Program-made: the position numbers and the translations under genes | In this document: piece after piece, positions 12,982 through 23,111 of the stretch | Numbering within the stretch: position 1 is the stretch's first letter | Layout: each line of letters starts with the position of its first letter | Notes under the pieces: model-generated | The model's database searches: none | Told to the model about the DNA's origin: nothing | The model's input: the letters and a program-made list of their open reading frames with translations, nothing else | Source of the DNA: Nesterenkonia natronophila | GTDB taxonomy: Bacteria; Actinomycetota; Actinomycetes; Actinomycetales; Micrococcaceae | Reading direction: 5' to 3' | DNA length: 64,000 nt | Assembly: GCF_003595215.1 (NCBI RefSeq) | Contig: NZ_QYZP01000003.1 | Location: 434,001-498,000, forward strand

Positions 12982-13605
12982 CTATGGCGTGACGAGAGTT
13001 GCTGCCCCGGCGCGGGCGGCTTCGAGGCGGGCGGCGACGTCGTCCCAGTTGACGATGTTCCACCAGGCCTTGACGTAGTCAGGCTTGACGTTCTGGTAGT
13101 CGAGGTAGAACGCGTGCTCCCACATATCCAGCATCAGCAGGGGTGTGGTGGCCACCGGGATACCGTTCTGCTGGTCATAGAACTGCTCAATGACTAGGTT
13201 CCCGCCCATGGGCTCAAAGGCCAACAGAGCCCAACCCGAACCCTGAATCGTCAGCGCGGCCTGGGTGAACTGCTCCTGGAACTTCTCAAAGCCTCCGAAG
13301 TACTCATCAATGGCAGCTGCCAATTCACCTTCTGGGCGACCCTGTCCATTGGGGGTCAGGTTCTTCCAGAAGATCGAGTGGTTGGTATGACCACCGAGGT
13401 TGAACTGCAAGTCTTTCAGCAGCTTGGGGGTCGTGGCGTAGTCGCCCTTGTCGCGAGCCTCGGCCAGCTTCTCCAGAGCGGTGTTGGCACCACCGACGTA
13501 GGTGTTGTGATGCTTGGAGTGGTGAAGCTCCATGATGCGGCCGGAAATGTGCGGCTCCAGAGCACCGTAGTCGTAGTCGAGCTCAGGAAGGGTGTACTCA
13601 GCCAT
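12982..13605 (-). CDS. sodA: Superoxide dismutase (Fe/Mn family)
   Basis: A 207-residue cytoplasmic dismutase that converts superoxide to hydrogen peroxide and oxygen. Metal ligands are in [12 protein letters not shown] (N-terminal His), [12 protein letters not shown] (second His) and [13 protein letters not shown] (Asp and His). GGHTNHS and the later GSGWALL segment are of the Mn-preferring type, although metal choice is not certain from sequence. ATG 13605 has a near-perfect AAGGAGG seven bases upstream, so expression is probably high. It sits between whiA and gap, separated on both sides by non-coding DNA (151 and 226 bp), and is probably monocistronic. Confidence 0.96.
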   Translation of the reverse strand: MAEYTLPELDYDYGALEPHISGRIMELHHSKHHNTYVGGANTALEKLAEARDKGDYATTPKLLKDLQFNLGGHTNHSIFWKNLTPNGQGRPEGELAAAIDEYFGGFEKFQEQFTQAALTIQGSGWALLAFEPMGGNLVIEQFYDQQNGIPVATTPLLMLDMWEHAFYLDYQNVKPDYVKAWWNIVNWDDVAARLEAARAGAATLVTP

Positions 13606-13756
13606 GCGTTCCTCCTTGTGACAGGGATTCCGAGGTCGCTGCCTCGCTGCAGATTCATCCTATGCCGCCAGTGCTCTGCGATGAAGGGGGTGAAGCCGTG
13701 TGACAGGCTCTGTTCACCAATGGAGGAACCATCTGCCACGGTTCACGGCCGGAGGC

Positions 13757-14737
13757 TCAACTGTCGAGCATGTCGTCGGTCACGTGAGCGTCAGTGCCTG
13801 GGATGCCTTTGTCCTCCGCGAGCTTGTCCGCCATCGCCAGCAGCCGGCGGATCCGTCCGGCCACAGCGTCCTTGGTCATAGCCGGTTCGGCCAGTCTGCC
13901 GAGCTCGTCCAACGAAGCCTGTTTGTGCTGCAGACGCAACTTTCCTGCGTACTCGAGGTGTTCTGGAACCTCATCACCGAGGATCTCCAAGGCCCTCTCC
14001 ACACGGGCCCCGGCAGCGACTGCTGCCTGGGCTGAGCGCCGCAGATTGGCGTCATCGAAGTTGGCCAACCGGTTGGCGGAGGCGCGATGCTCACGACGCT
14101 GCCGACGTTCCTCCCACACCTCCAGCGTCTTATGGGCGCCCATTGCAGTCAGGAGCTTAGCGATCGATTCAGCGTCGCGGATCACCACCCGATCGGCGTT
14201 GCGGACCTCCCGCGCCTTCGCGAGGATGTCCAACCGACGAGCGGCCCCGACCAGCGCCAGCGCAGCCTCAGATCCGGGACAGGTGACCTCCAGGGAGCAT
14301 GATCGGCCAGGCTCTGTGAGTGACCCGTGGGCGAGAAAAGCGCCGCGCCAGGCCGCCACGGCGTCGGCAACCGATCCGTTGACAATGACGGCGGGGAGCC
14401 CTCGCACCGGCCGTCCACGACCATCTAACAGGCCTGTTTGGCGAGCCAGAGCGTCGCCGTCGCGGACCACACGAACCACGTATCGGGAACCGCGCTTGAG
14501 CCCGTTTCCAGAGACAACGATGACCTCACAGCCATGGCCGTAGACCTCACCGAGCCCAGCGCGAAGCCTCCTGGCTGTGTGCGCGTGGTCCAACTCCGCT
14601 TCGATGACAATTCGGCGCGAGATGACGTGCAGACCGCCGGAGAAGCGGAGCATGGCAGAAATCTCAGCCTTGCGTTGGGAGGTGGTGAAGACCTCCACTC
14701 GGGAGAGTTCATTCTTGACCGATTCGGTCAGCGCCAT
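13757..14737 (-). CDS. whiA: DNA-binding regulator WhiA
   Basis: A 326-residue protein of the WhiA family, which in Streptomyces acts with WhiB in sporulation and in other Gram-positives affects division and chromosome segregation. The N-terminal part ([15 protein letters not shown]... [11 protein letters not shown]) corresponds to the LAGLIDADG-homing-endonuclease-like domain. The C-terminal part, with [20 protein letters not shown], is the helix-turn-helix domain. The length is normal for the family. It follows yvcK after 71 bp in the conserved order uvrC-rapZ-yvcK-whiA. The role in this probably non-sporulating organism is inferred from the family. Confidence 0.95.
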   Translation of the reverse strand: MALTESVKNELSRVEVFTTSQRKAEISAMLRFSGGLHVISRRIVIEAELDHAHTARRLRAGLGEVYGHGCEVIVVSGNGLKRGSRYVVRVVRDGDALARQTGLLDGRGRPVRGLPAVIVNGSVADAVAAWRGAFLAHGSLTEPGRSCSLEVTCPGSEAALALVGAARRLDILAKAREVRNADRVVIRDAESIAKLLTAMGAHKTLEVWEERRQRREHRASANRLANFDDANLRRSAQAAVAAGARVERALEILGDEVPEHLEYAGKLRLQHKQASLDELGRLAEPAMTKDAVAGRIRRLLAMADKLAEDKGIPGTDAHVTDDMLDS

Positions 14738-14808
14738 TGTTATCTGGTCCTCATGTGTGGTTCGGGTCGGCTGGTGCGCTGGAGCGTGCGCAATAGTATC
14801 TCAGGATC

Positions 14809-15831
14809 TCAGGCGTGGAACACCTCGCTGAACGAGATGGCCAGGCGCAGCGGATCGTGTACGTCCTGCTGAGCTTCGCGCCGGACGTGACCATAGGTGA
14901 TCGTGGCGCCCAGATTGGCGGCAGACCGCTCGAAGTCCTCCCGCTCGGGACGGGCGACAGCGCGTGGATCCGCTATCACCGAGTCAATCCGGAGCCCGGG
15001 AGCGTACTCGGCAATCACGTTGAGGTGATCTGCCGGACTCATGCCTGAGGTCTCGGCGGTGTCAGGCTTCAGATTCATCACGATGCATCGCTTGGCCTCC
15101 GTTTCGCCCAGCGCGATGCGAAGCCCATCCAAGAGGAGGTGGGGCAGCACCGAGGTGTACCAGGAGCCGGGGCCGAAGACCACCCAGTCCGCGAGTTCGA
15201 TGGAGGTCACTGCTTCTAGGCAGGGCTCTGCGTCCTGCGGATCGAGTTGAAGGTCGGTCAGCCTGCCGAGGCTGCCTGCGCGGGCGATATCGGCTTGGGA
15301 GGTCATGCGCACTGCCCGCCCACCATCCTTGGGATGGACCATGCCGGACAGCGACAGAGGTGTGCGGGACATCGGAAGCACCTGGCCGCGAGCCCCGAGC
15401 AGTGCACCAGCCCAGCGGAGCCCATCCACAGAGTCTCCCAGGAGCTCCCACAGCGCCACGATCAGCAGATTGCCCATGGCGTGGTCGTCGAGACTCCCGG
15501 AGATGCCCGCCTTGGACCTGAACCGGTGCTGCATCACATCAGCCCATGTCCGGCCCCAGTCGGTGTCGTCGCAGAGAGCCGTCAGCGCCATACGGAGGTC
15601 TCCGGGAGGCAGTACATCCATATCCTTCCGCAGCCGCCCCGACGAGCCCCCGTCGTCGGCAACCGTGCAGATCGCGGTCAGGTGCTCCGCCGCCACAATG
15701 CGGAGGGCTTTCAGCGTGGCGGAAAGGCCGTGGCCACCACCCAGCGCGGTCACCCGAAAGGTGCTCCGGTTCATCGGTGGGATCATGGGCTGAGTGCTCA
15801 ACGTCGGCACGGGCCCGGTCATGTGGTTCAT
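14809..15831 (-). CDS. yvcK: YvcK/CofD-like gluconeogenesis factor
   Basis: A 340-residue protein of the YvcK family, which binds UDP-sugars and links carbon metabolism to cell-wall synthesis in Bacillus and Mycobacterium (CuvA). Motifs are ALGGGHGLSATLKAL, VADDGGSSGRLR and LPPGDLRMAL, which form the substrate-binding core. The first ATG (15831) gives about 25 residues before the domain. In-frame ATGs at 15822, 15786 and 15774 are alternatives, and none has a clear ribosome-binding site, so the start is uncertain. It lies 24 bp after rapZ and before whiA, the usual trio. A short 7-bp tandem repeat (TCAGCCA twice, from 15838) sits in the rapZ-yvcK gap. Confidence 0.93.
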   Translation of the reverse strand: MNHMTGPVPTLSTQPMIPPMNRSTFRVTALGGGHGLSATLKALRIVAAEHLTAICTVADDGGSSGRLRKDMDVLPPGDLRMALTALCDDTDWGRTWADVMQHRFRSKAGISGSLDDHAMGNLLIVALWELLGDSVDGLRWAGALLGARGQVLPMSRTPLSLSGMVHPKDGGRAVRMTSQADIARAGSLGRLTDLQLDPQDAEPCLEAVTSIELADWVVFGPGSWYTSVLPHLLLDGLRIALGETEAKRCIVMNLKPDTAETSGMSPADHLNVIAEYAPGLRIDSVIADPRAVARPEREDFERSAANLGATITYGHVRREAQQDVHDPLRLAISFSEVFHA

Positions 15832-15855
15832 TGCGTATCAGCCATCAGCCATCAA

Positions 15856-16746
15856 CTATTCGCGTCCGAGATCGCGATGGACGACATTGACAGTGACATT
15901 CGGCAGCTGAGCCAGCCGACGGGCCAGCTCCTCACTGATGGCCACCGAGCGGTGCTTGCCACCAGTGCAGCCCACCGCCAGGGTCGCGTAATGTTTGTTC
16001 TCCCGCCGGTAACCGTCCAACACCGGTTTCAGTGCTTCCACGTAGCGGTCCACGAACTCTCCGGCACCCTCATTCTCCAGGACGTAGTCTCGAACCCTGG
16101 CGTTCTGCCCAGTCAGCGGCCGCAGTTCAGGAACCCAATGCGGATTAGGAATGAATCTGACGTCGGCGACGTAATTGGCGTCAGCGGGGACCCCGTACTT
16201 GAAGCCGAAACTCATCACGTTCAGTCGTAAAGTGATGGGGCCGTCATCGTTGAACAGCTCATTAATGGTGTTCGCCAGCCCATGAACGTTGAGTTCAGTG
16301 GTGTCGATAACGATGTCGGCCTGTTCCTGCACGGGGGCAAGCAGCTCACGTTCCGCGCGGATGCCGTCGAGAATGCGGCCCTCCCCCTGCAGCGGATGCG
16401 GACGGCGACCCTGCTCGAACCGGCGCACCAGGAGCTCATCACTCGCCTCTAGGTACAGCACCCGGTAATTGATGCCCGCCGCAGAGACTTGGGCCAGGCC
16501 TTCCTGCATCGAGCTGTAGAGCCCGCGGCTTCGAGCGTCGAGTACGACCGCCAACCTCTCCACCGATCCGGGATTGCGCGCGACGAGGTCCATCATTGTA
16601 GAGATCAGCTCCGGCGGCAGGCCTTCCACCACGTACCAACCCATGTCTTCCAATGCGTGGGCCGCCGTAGTGCGGCCGGCACCCGACATGCCGGTGAGAA
16701 TCAGCAGTTCGTTCTCGGGAGGTTTCACCGGTGAAAGGTCACTCAT
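15856..16746 (-). CDS. rapZ: RNase adapter / nucleotide-binding protein RapZ
   Basis: A 296-residue P-loop protein of the RapZ/YvcJ family. The nucleotide-binding loop is GMSGAGRTTAA. Arginine in place of the usual Walker lysine, as GAGR, is common in actinobacterial members. The C-terminal domain has GCTGGKHRSVAISEELARRL, the conserved RapZ segment. In E. coli the protein controls GlmZ decay and amino-sugar synthesis; in Actinobacteria that role is unproven. ATG 16746 lies 9 bp after the uvrC stop, so it is co-transcribed in uvrC-rapZ-yvcK-whiA. Confidence 0.94.
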   Translation of the reverse strand: MSDLSPVKPPENELLILTGMSGAGRTTAAHALEDMGWYVVEGLPPELISTMMDLVARNPGSVERLAVVLDARSRGLYSSMQEGLAQVSAAGINYRVLYLEASDELLVRRFEQGRRPHPLQGEGRILDGIRAERELLAPVQEQADIVIDTTELNVHGLANTINELFNDDGPITLRLNVMSFGFKYGVPADANYVADVRFIPNPHWVPELRPLTGQNARVRDYVLENEGAGEFVDRYVEALKPVLDGYRRENKHYATLAVGCTGGKHRSVAISEELARRLAQLPNVTVNVVHRDLGRE

Positions 16747-16755
16747 AGGTCCACC

Positions 16756-18639
16756 CTACTGCGCCGGCTCGTCTCCCCGCAGGTGCTGAAGAATCTTTTG
16801 GGCCGTCTCCAGACCCAAGCCGGGGACTTCCGCGATCTCCTCAGGGGTCGCCTTCGTGAGATTTGCCACCGATCCGAAATGAGCGACGACGGCGGCGCGC
16901 CGTTTGGGTCCGAGACCAGGCACATCATCCAGGGCCGAGGCTGTCATCTTTTTGGACCTGGTCGACCGGTGATAGGCGATGGCGAACCGGTGCGCTTCGT
17001 CCCGGATGCGCTGAAGCATATAGAGCGCCTCGGAGGTTCTCGGCAGCACCAAGGGGAAGGTGTCCTCAGCGACCCAGACCTCCTCGAGTCGCTTCGCCAG
17101 ACCCACTACTGGCATGTCGGTAAGGCCCAAGTCGTCCAGCGCGCGCCGCGCAGCTGAGACTTGAGGCTGACCGCCATCAACCACCACCAAGCTCGGCGGG
17201 TAGGCGAACTTTCCGGGATCGTCGACATCGAGGTCAGCCGACTCCTGCAGATACTTTCTGAACCTCCGAGTGAGCACGTCATACATTGCGGAGGTATCGT
17301 CACGCGACGCTTCTCCGCGAATGCTGAAGCGCCGGTAGTCCTTCTTCTTGGGCAGTCCGTCCTCCAGAACCACCATGGAGGCGACCACATTGGTGCCGCC
17401 GGTGTGAGAGATGTCGAAGCATTCAATGCGCAGCAGCGGCTCAGCGAGTCCCAGCTGCTCCTGAAGTTCGCGCAGGGCCGCGGAGCGTGTGGTGATATCG
17501 CTGGACCTGCGAGCTTTGTGCAGACTCAGCGCCTGTTCCGCATTTTCCCGCACCGTCTCCAGAAGAGCGGCCTTGTCTCCTCGCTGGGGCACGCGAAGGT
17601 CCACAGCTGCCCCACGCCGCGCAGAGAGCCACTGAGTCAGCTCGACGCGATTCTCCGGGACCGCTGGCACCAGGACCTCCCGCGGCATACGTTCGGAGTC
17701 AGCCATATCCCCATAAATCTGCAGGACGAGCTGCTCTACCATTCCGGCGTCGTCGATCTCCTCCACTTTCTCCGAGATCCACCCCCGCTGCCCACGAATG
17801 CGGCCCTGCCGCACGTGAAACACCTGGGCGCTGGCCTCCAGTTCATCCTGGGCGAAGGCAAAGATGTCGGCGTCGGTCTCGTCGGCGAGCACCACTGCAT
17901 TGCGCTCGAACACTCTTTGGATCGCCTGAAGCTCGTCGCGGTGCCGGGCAGCGTCCTCATACCGCAGCTCCGCGACAGCCTGCTTCATCTGCGTCTCGAT
18001 CCGTCTGATGTGCGGGCCTGGGCGTCCGGCCATCACATCGACGAACTCCTGCGCAAGCTTTCGGTGGTCCTCCACCGAGATGCTTCCCACACAGGGTGCG
18101 GAGCACTTGTCAATGTAGCCGAGCAGACAGGGGCGCCCCGCGGCTTCAGCTCGCCTGTAGACACCAGCCGAGCAGGATCGGACGGGGAAGACACGCAGCA
18201 TGGTGTCTACGGTGTCTCGGATTGCTTTGGCGGGGTAGAAGGGGCCGAAGTACTTGACTCCGGGCTTCTTGTCCCCGCGCATCACCTGGACCCTGGGGAC
18301 CTTCTCATTCATGGTCACTGCGAGATATGGGTAAGACTTGTCGTCGCGGTACATGATGTTGAACCGCGGCGTATGCTGCTTGATCCAGGTGTACTCGAGC
18401 TGGATGGCCTCCAGCTCGGAGCCGACCACGGTCCACTCCACAGATGCCGCAGCATGCACCATCGCGTACGTCTTGGGATGCAACTGGTGCACGGAGGCGA
18501 AGTAGGAGTTCAGCCGGGACCGAAGATTCTTTGCCTTACCTACATAGACCACGCGGCCGTGAGTGTCGATGAACCGATACACCCCCGGCATGGTCGGGAT
18601 CTCACCGGTTTTCGGTCGGTAGCTGGCTGGGTCAGCCAT
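16756..18639 (-). CDS. uvrC: Excinuclease ABC subunit C
   Basis: A 627-residue endonuclease that makes both incisions around DNA lesions after UvrA/UvrB loading. An N-terminal GIY-YIG domain (MPGVYRF ... RVVYVGKAKNLRSRL) makes the 3' cut. A central UvrB-binding helix pair (RIETQMKQAVAELRYEDAA) follows, then the RNase H-like domain with ECFDISHTGGTNVVASMVV and VVDGGQPQ for the 5' cut. The C-terminal tandem helix-hairpin-helix includes DVPGLGPKRRAA and VPGLGLETAQ. I chose ATG 18639, which overlaps the plsC stop by 8 bp, over ATG 18663 eight residues upstream. No LexA-like site was found in front of it, unlike uvrA and uvrB. Confidence 0.97.
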   Translation of the reverse strand: MADPASYRPKTGEIPTMPGVYRFIDTHGRVVYVGKAKNLRSRLNSYFASVHQLHPKTYAMVHAAASVEWTVVGSELEAIQLEYTWIKQHTPRFNIMYRDDKSYPYLAVTMNEKVPRVQVMRGDKKPGVKYFGPFYPAKAIRDTVDTMLRVFPVRSCSAGVYRRAEAAGRPCLLGYIDKCSAPCVGSISVEDHRKLAQEFVDVMAGRPGPHIRRIETQMKQAVAELRYEDAARHRDELQAIQRVFERNAVVLADETDADIFAFAQDELEASAQVFHVRQGRIRGQRGWISEKVEEIDDAGMVEQLVLQIYGDMADSERMPREVLVPAVPENRVELTQWLSARRGAAVDLRVPQRGDKAALLETVRENAEQALSLHKARRSSDITTRSAALRELQEQLGLAEPLLRIECFDISHTGGTNVVASMVVLEDGLPKKKDYRRFSIRGEASRDDTSAMYDVLTRRFRKYLQESADLDVDDPGKFAYPPSLVVVDGGQPQVSAARRALDDLGLTDMPVVGLAKRLEEVWVAEDTFPLVLPRTSEALYMLQRIRDEAHRFAIAYHRSTRSKKMTASALDDVPGLGPKRRAAVVAHFGSVANLTKATPEEIAEVPGLGLETAQKILQHLRGDEPAQ

Positions 18640-19387
18640 CGGCTCCCGTGGTTCCGCCAGCATCTGTGTCAGGTTCGGTGGGCCGGGTGTTGTACTCTTG
18701 CACGCGCTCCTGCCCGGAGAGCGCGGCGATAGCGTCCATGACAGCGTTCGTGGCTTCCTTGCGCGGCTTCATGGAGTGCTTCTCCCCCAGCTTGTCGAAC
18801 TGCAGCGGTGCACCGACTCGCATCTCAAACTTGGCCGGACGCATCATATTCTTGCCCGGCGGCTGGAGCTTCTCGGTGCCGCGCAAACCCACCGGGATGA
18901 CCGGTGCTCCGGTGGCCAAGGCTAGCCAACCGACTCCGTTCTTGCCTCGGTAGAGCCGCCCATCACGACTGCGGGTGCCCTCTGGGTAGATGCCCACCCC
19001 GTGTCCTGCATTGATAATGGACGTCAGTCCGAAGAGCGCCTCCACCGCCCCGGACTGGCGATCACGGTCCACCGGCACTGAGCCGAAGGACTCGAAGAAG
19101 AAGCGCATGCCCTTGCCGCGCAGACCAGGTTGCGTGAAGTACTCGGCTTTGGCGAAGAAACTCACCGCCCTGGGAAAGATCCCCTGCATCAGTACTGAGT
19201 CCAAGAAGCTCAGGTGGTTGGAGGCGACGATGAACCCACCGGTGTCGGGGACGTGCTCCAAACCTTCGACCGTCGGTCTGCAAAGCAGCCGCAGGGTGCG
19301 TCCGCCGAGTCGGCGAATGTTCTCCTGGGCCACTGTGCGCCCTTCGACGAGTGCGGCCGTGGCTGGTGGTTCCGGTACGGTGTTCAT
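18632..19387 (-). CDS. plsC: 1-acylglycerol-3-phosphate O-acyltransferase (PlsC family)
   Basis: A 251-residue membrane-associated acyltransferase that makes phosphatidic acid from lysophosphatidic acid. The catalytic HX4D motif is NHLSFLD and the substrate-binding motif is YPEGTRSRDG. VPVDRD and PVIPVGLRG are further conserved blocks. ATG 19387 is used rather than the in-frame start at 19420 because it follows the uvrA stop at a natural spacing of 40 bp. It is inserted between uvrA and uvrC. Family members next to repair genes are sometimes acyltransferases for other lipids, so the exact acceptor is not proven. Confidence 0.9.
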   Translation of the reverse strand: MNTVPEPPATAALVEGRTVAQENIRRLGGRTLRLLCRPTVEGLEHVPDTGGFIVASNHLSFLDSVLMQGIFPRAVSFFAKAEYFTQPGLRGKGMRFFFESFGSVPVDRDRQSGAVEALFGLTSIINAGHGVGIYPEGTRSRDGRLYRGKNGVGWLALATGAPVIPVGLRGTEKLQPPGKNMMRPAKFEMRVGAPLQFDKLGEKHSMKPRKEATNAVMDAIAALSGQERVQEYNTRPTEPDTDAGGTTGADG

Positions 19388-19427
19388 CGCAAAAGAGCTT
19401 AGCAACTGTGCGGCGTACAAGGGCCGT

Positions 19428-22343
19428 TCAGAGCAGTGACGCTAGAAACTTCCCAGTGTGCGAGCCGGTGGAGGCATAATTCTCAGCGAGGGACTCCGGG
19501 ACGCCTTCGGCGATGATCCTACCCCCGCCGGAGCCTCCTTCGGGTCCGAGATCGATCACCCAGTCTGCTGACTTAACCACGTCCAGATTGTGCTCAATAG
19601 TCAGCACGGTATTGCCTTTGTCCACCAGGCCCTGGAGTACACCGAGCAATTTTCGAATGTCCTCGAAGTGCAGTCCTGTCGTGGGCTCGTCCAGGACATA
19701 AATGGACCTACCATTAGAACGCTTCTGCAGTTCGGAGGCGAGCTTCACGCGTTGGGCCTCCCCTCCGGAGAGCGTCGTGGCTGACTGACCAAGGCGCACA
19801 TAACCCAAGCCGACTTCAACCAAGGTGTTGAGATGCCGCGCGATGGGCGCGAAAGCCGAGAAGAAGTCCGCTGCAACCTCGATAGGCATGTCCAGCACAT
19901 CAGCGATCGATTTTCCCTTATAAAGGATCTCCAGGGTTTCTCGATTGTAGCGAGCCCCATGGCAAACTTCGCAGGGAACATAGACGTCAGGCAGGAAGTT
20001 CATCTCAATCTTGAGGGTGCCGTCGCCCGAGCACGCCTCGCAGCGTCCGCCCTTGATATTGAAGCTGAACCGGCCAGGCTGGTAACCGCGTGTCTTGGCC
20101 TCGGGCGTTGAGGCGAAGAGTTTTCGGATGTGGTCGAACACCCCCGTGTACGTGGCGGGGTTGGACCGAGGAGTACGTCCGATGGGGCTTTGGTCCACCT
20201 GGATGATTTTGTCAAGATGGTCGGCGATGCCGTCGATGCGACGGTGGCGCCCCGGAACTTGGCGCGCTTTGTTGAGACGATTAGCCAGCGCCTTCGACAG
20301 AATCTCATTGATAAGTGTGGACTTCCCCGAGCCAGATACCCCCGTCACCGCGAGGAATACTCCCAGGGGGATGTCGACGCTGACGTTGGTGAGATTGTTT
20401 TCCTCTGCCTCCACAATCCGCAGTTTCCGCTCGTGGTCAATGGGACGGCGTTCGACGGGCACCGAAATGGTCCGCCGTCCGGCAAGGTAGTCACCGGTGA
20501 TGGAGTCCTCATTGGCCCGCAACCCCGCCACAGAACCGGAGTGGACGATGTTGCCGCCGCGTTCTCCCGCGCCGGGGCCGATGTCGACGATCCAATCAGC
20601 TTCGGCAATGGTCTCTTCGTCGTGTTCGACCACGATGAGCGTATTACCGAGGTCCCGCAGCCGAGTGAGTGTCTGGATAAGTCGGGCATTGTCCCGCTGG
20701 TGGAGGCCTATTGAGGGCTCGTCGAGCACATACAGCACACCGACCAACCCGGAGCCGATCTGGGTGGCGAGTCGGATGCGTTGGGCCTCACCCCCGGAGA
20801 GGGTTCCGGCAGCGCGCTCCAAGTTCAGATAACTCAGACCCACATCGAGGAGAAACTGCAGGCGGGCGTCGATTTCCTTCAGCACCTGATCCGCGATCTT
20901 GGCATCCCTGGCAGAGAGCTCCAGGCTGCCGAAGAATGCCGCGCATTCGTCCAGCGGCAGCCTAGCGACCTCGGCGATCGAACGACCGTCCACAAGCACT
21001 GACAGCACAGCCGGGTTGAGCCGCTGGCCGGCGCAGGCCGGACAGGGTGTCTGCCTCATGTACTGTTCGTACCTGTCCCGCGCATTGTCCGATTCGACCT
21101 CTTCGTGCTTGCGCTCGATATACGCCAAGACGCCCTCGAAGCCGCTCGTATAGCGACGCTCTCGCCCCCAGCGGTTGCGGTAGGACACTTTGACCTTGAA
21201 GTTGCGTCCCCGCAGAAGCGCCTTCTGCACTTTTGGGGTGAGGTCCCGCCACGGTGTGCTGATGGAGAACTTCAGCTCGTCGGTGAGACCTTCGACGATC
21301 CGGACCCAGTACTTCTTGGTCTCGGCGCCCATAGCCCACGGGGCGATCGCCCCGTCGCGGATGGAGAGGGAATCGTCGGGAACCACCAGATCCGGGTCCA
21401 CCTCTAACCGAGAGCCGATGCCGGAGCAGACATCGCAGGCGCCGAATGGGGAGTTGAAGCTGAACGTGCGCGGCTCGATCTCATCAATGGGAAGTGGGTG
21501 TTCATTGGGGCACGCCAAGTTTTCGCTAAATGTGCGGAACTTGGGTCCGGTCAGCCCTTCGGGCACACGCGAAGGGTCAGCAGGCTCGCCTGCGGCGTCG
21601 AGATCGACCATGTCGATCACCACTCGTCCCGCAGCCTGTTTGAGCGCGGTCTCGACAGAGTCCGTGAGCCGCTGCCGCATGCCCTCTCGGATGACAAGCC
21701 GGTCGATGACCACTTCGACAGAGTGCTTGTACTGCTTCTCCAGGGTGGGCGGATCGTTGAGCTGAACCAGATCTCCATCGACGACGGCGCGGGAGAACCC
21801 GGCGCCCGCCAACTCCCGGAACAGATCCTTGAACTCCCCTTTTCGCTCGCGAACCACCGGCGCGAGGACCTGAAAACGCGTGCCCTCCGGAAAGCTGAGC
21901 ACCTGGTCCACAATCTGCTGGGGAGTCTGCCGATCAATCTTCTCCCCACACTCGGGGCAGTGCGGCACTCCTATGCGCGCCCATAGGAGGCGCAGGTAAT
22001 CGTGAATTTCGGTGACGGTTCCCACAGTGGACCGTGGGTTGCGGGAGGTCGACTTCTGGTCGATGGAGACAGCGGGTGACAGACCTTCAATGAAGTCGAT
22101 ATCCGGCTTGTCGACCCGGCCCAGGAACTGCCGGGCATACGCCGAGAGCGATTCCACATAGCGTCTCTGGCCCTCGGCGAAGATCGTGTCGAAAGCCAAA
22201 GATGACTTTCCGGAGCCGGAGAGTCCGGTGAAGACGATGAACGAGTTTCGAGGCAGCTCAACGCTGACGTTCTTCAGGTTATGCTCACGTGCCCCTTGGA
22301 CAACGATTTCGGTAGCTTCCGCTCTGGTTTCAGGCACGCGCAC
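19428..22343 (-). CDS. uvrA: Excinuclease ABC subunit A
   Basis: A 971-residue damage-sensing ATPase of nucleotide excision repair with two ABC modules. Walker A sites are [11 protein letters not shown] and [10 protein letters not shown], and LSGGEAQR occurs in both halves. Zinc-binding pairs appear as [28 protein letters not shown] and CEVCHGA. I place the start at GTG 22343 (or GTG 22337). The longer open frame back to ATG 22433 would swallow the divergent promoter region and the LexA-like box at 22366-22381, and UvrA proteins normally start close to the [11 protein letters not shown] block. The LexA box suggests SOS control. Confidence 0.95.
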   Translation of the reverse strand: MRVPETRAEATEIVVQGAREHNLKNVSVELPRNSFIVFTGLSGSGKSSLAFDTIFAEGQRRYVESLSAYARQFLGRVDKPDIDFIEGLSPAVSIDQKSTSRNPRSTVGTVTEIHDYLRLLWARIGVPHCPECGEKIDRQTPQQIVDQVLSFPEGTRFQVLAPVVRERKGEFKDLFRELAGAGFSRAVVDGDLVQLNDPPTLEKQYKHSVEVVIDRLVIREGMRQRLTDSVETALKQAAGRVVIDMVDLDAAGEPADPSRVPEGLTGPKFRTFSENLACPNEHPLPIDEIEPRTFSFNSPFGACDVCSGIGSRLEVDPDLVVPDDSLSIRDGAIAPWAMGAETKKYWVRIVEGLTDELKFSISTPWRDLTPKVQKALLRGRNFKVKVSYRNRWGRERRYTSGFEGVLAYIERKHEEVESDNARDRYEQYMRQTPCPACAGQRLNPAVLSVLVDGRSIAEVARLPLDECAAFFGSLELSARDAKIADQVLKEIDARLQFLLDVGLSYLNLERAAGTLSGGEAQRIRLATQIGSGLVGVLYVLDEPSIGLHQRDNARLIQTLTRLRDLGNTLIVVEHDEETIAEADWIVDIGPGAGERGGNIVHSGSVAGLRANEDSITGDYLAGRRTISVPVERRPIDHERKLRIVEAEENNLTNVSVDIPLGVFLAVTGVSGSGKSTLINEILSKALANRLNKARQVPGRHRRIDGIADHLDKIIQVDQSPIGRTPRSNPATYTGVFDHIRKLFASTPEAKTRGYQPGRFSFNIKGGRCEACSGDGTLKIEMNFLPDVYVPCEVCHGARYNRETLEILYKGKSIADVLDMPIEVAADFFSAFAPIARHLNTLVEVGLGYVRLGQSATTLSGGEAQRVKLASELQKRSNGRSIYVLDEPTTGLHFEDIRKLLGVLQGLVDKGNTVLTIEHNLDVVKSADWVIDLGPEGGSGGGRIIAEGVPESLAENYASTGSHTGKFLASLL

Positions 22344-22365
22344 AAGTGTAAGCCCGCCCTGGTAT

Positions 22366-22381
22366 TCGAACAAGTGTTCTA
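22366..22381. promoter_or_regulatory. LexA/SOS box candidate between uvrA and the MBL-helicase operon
   Basis: The sequence is TCGAACAAGTGTTCTA. The actinobacterial/Gram-positive LexA consensus is CGAACRNRYGTTCG, and the core GAAC-N4-GTTC is exact with only the outer right positions differing. It lies 22 bp before the proposed uvrA GTG and 64 bp before the divergent MBL-hydrolase ATG, so it could repress either or both directions. uvrA is a standard SOS gene, which supports the call. Confidence 0.8.
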
Positions 22382-22445
22382 GGTTGGCGACGGAGTCAGC
22401 AACTTCCCCTGTTGGGGGTCCGGGCGTAGGCATAGACTGGAGCGC

Positions 22446-23111
22446 ATGGCTCCGGACGACTCTCTGATCTACGACTTGCCCGCCGTGACTCTTCGGCACA
22501 TCGCCGTCAGTGATATGAGTAACAACGTGTATCTGCTCACGGCCAAGAAAACCGGGATCCAAGTATTGATCGACGCCGCTGACGATTCGGGGGCCATCCG
22601 CTCCATGATCGATGAGGCTACCGGTGACACTCCCTGTTCACCCAGGCTGCGCGCCGTGCTCACCACCCACCGACACTGGGATCACATCCGCGCCCTCCCT
22701 GACTTCGCCCTGGATGGGGTAGAGCTGGCCGCCGGTAAGGACGACGCCGCCGAAATCGAATCCGAACAGGAAGTCACCATCCACCGCAGGCTGGAGCACG
22801 GCACAGTGGTCAAGTATGACGGTGTCGGCCTCGAGGTTCTCCACCTTCGCGGGCACACCCCCGGATCGGTGGCTTTTGTCTACCCCGTCGAGGATGGACC
22901 CACGCATATCTTCACCGGGGACTCGCTGTTCCCGGGGGGCGTGGGAAAGACCTGGAGCCCTGAGGACTTTCAGCAGCTCATCGACGATGTTGAGGCCCGA
23001 CTCTTCGCCCAATACGACGACGACACCATCATTCATCCCGGGCACGGTGATCCGACAACTCTGGGAGCCGAGCGTCCGAAGCTCGCCCAATGGCGGGAGC
23101 GCGGTTGGTGA
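22446..23111 (+). CDS. MBL-fold metallo-hydrolase (glyoxalase II-like)
   Basis: A 221-residue metallo-beta-lactamase-fold hydrolase. The metal motif is THRHWDH (HXHXDH), followed by [26 protein letters not shown] and HPGHGDPTT, giving a full set of His/Asp ligands like hydroxyacylglutathione hydrolases. The substrate is unknown; Actinobacteria use mycothiol rather than glutathione, so a mycothiol-related thioester is possible. ATG 22446 has GGAG a few bases upstream. It is divergent from uvrA. The helicase gene starts inside its stop codon (GTGA), so the two are translationally coupled. Confidence 0.88.
   Translation: MAPDDSLIYDLPAVTLRHIAVSDMSNNVYLLTAKKTGIQVLIDAADDSGAIRSMIDEATGDTPCSPRLRAVLTTHRHWDHIRALPDFALDGVELAAGKDDAAEIESEQEVTIHRRLEHGTVVKYDGVGLEVLHLRGHTPGSVAFVYPVEDGPTHIFTGDSLFPGGVGKTWSPEDFQQLIDDVEARLFAQYDDDTIIHPGHGDPTTLGAERPKLAQWRERGW

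Noticed and set aside
15838..15854. TCAGCCA tandem repeat between rapZ and yvcK
   Set aside because: It has only two full units plus three bases, too short to support a functional claim.
15247..16230. Open frame opposite yvcK and rapZ
   Set aside because: It spans two unrelated genes on the other strand and has no recognisable domain.
17161..18732. Long open frame on the plus strand opposite uvrC
   Set aside because: It is a shadow of uvrC caused by GC-rich codon bias. The amino-acid composition is not protein-like (His, Val and Gln-rich) and no family motif is visible.
22344..22433. Longer N-terminus for uvrA, starting at ATG 22433
   Set aside because: It would leave only 12 bp before the divergent gene and cover the LexA box. 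Family proteins start close to the [11 protein letters not shown] block.
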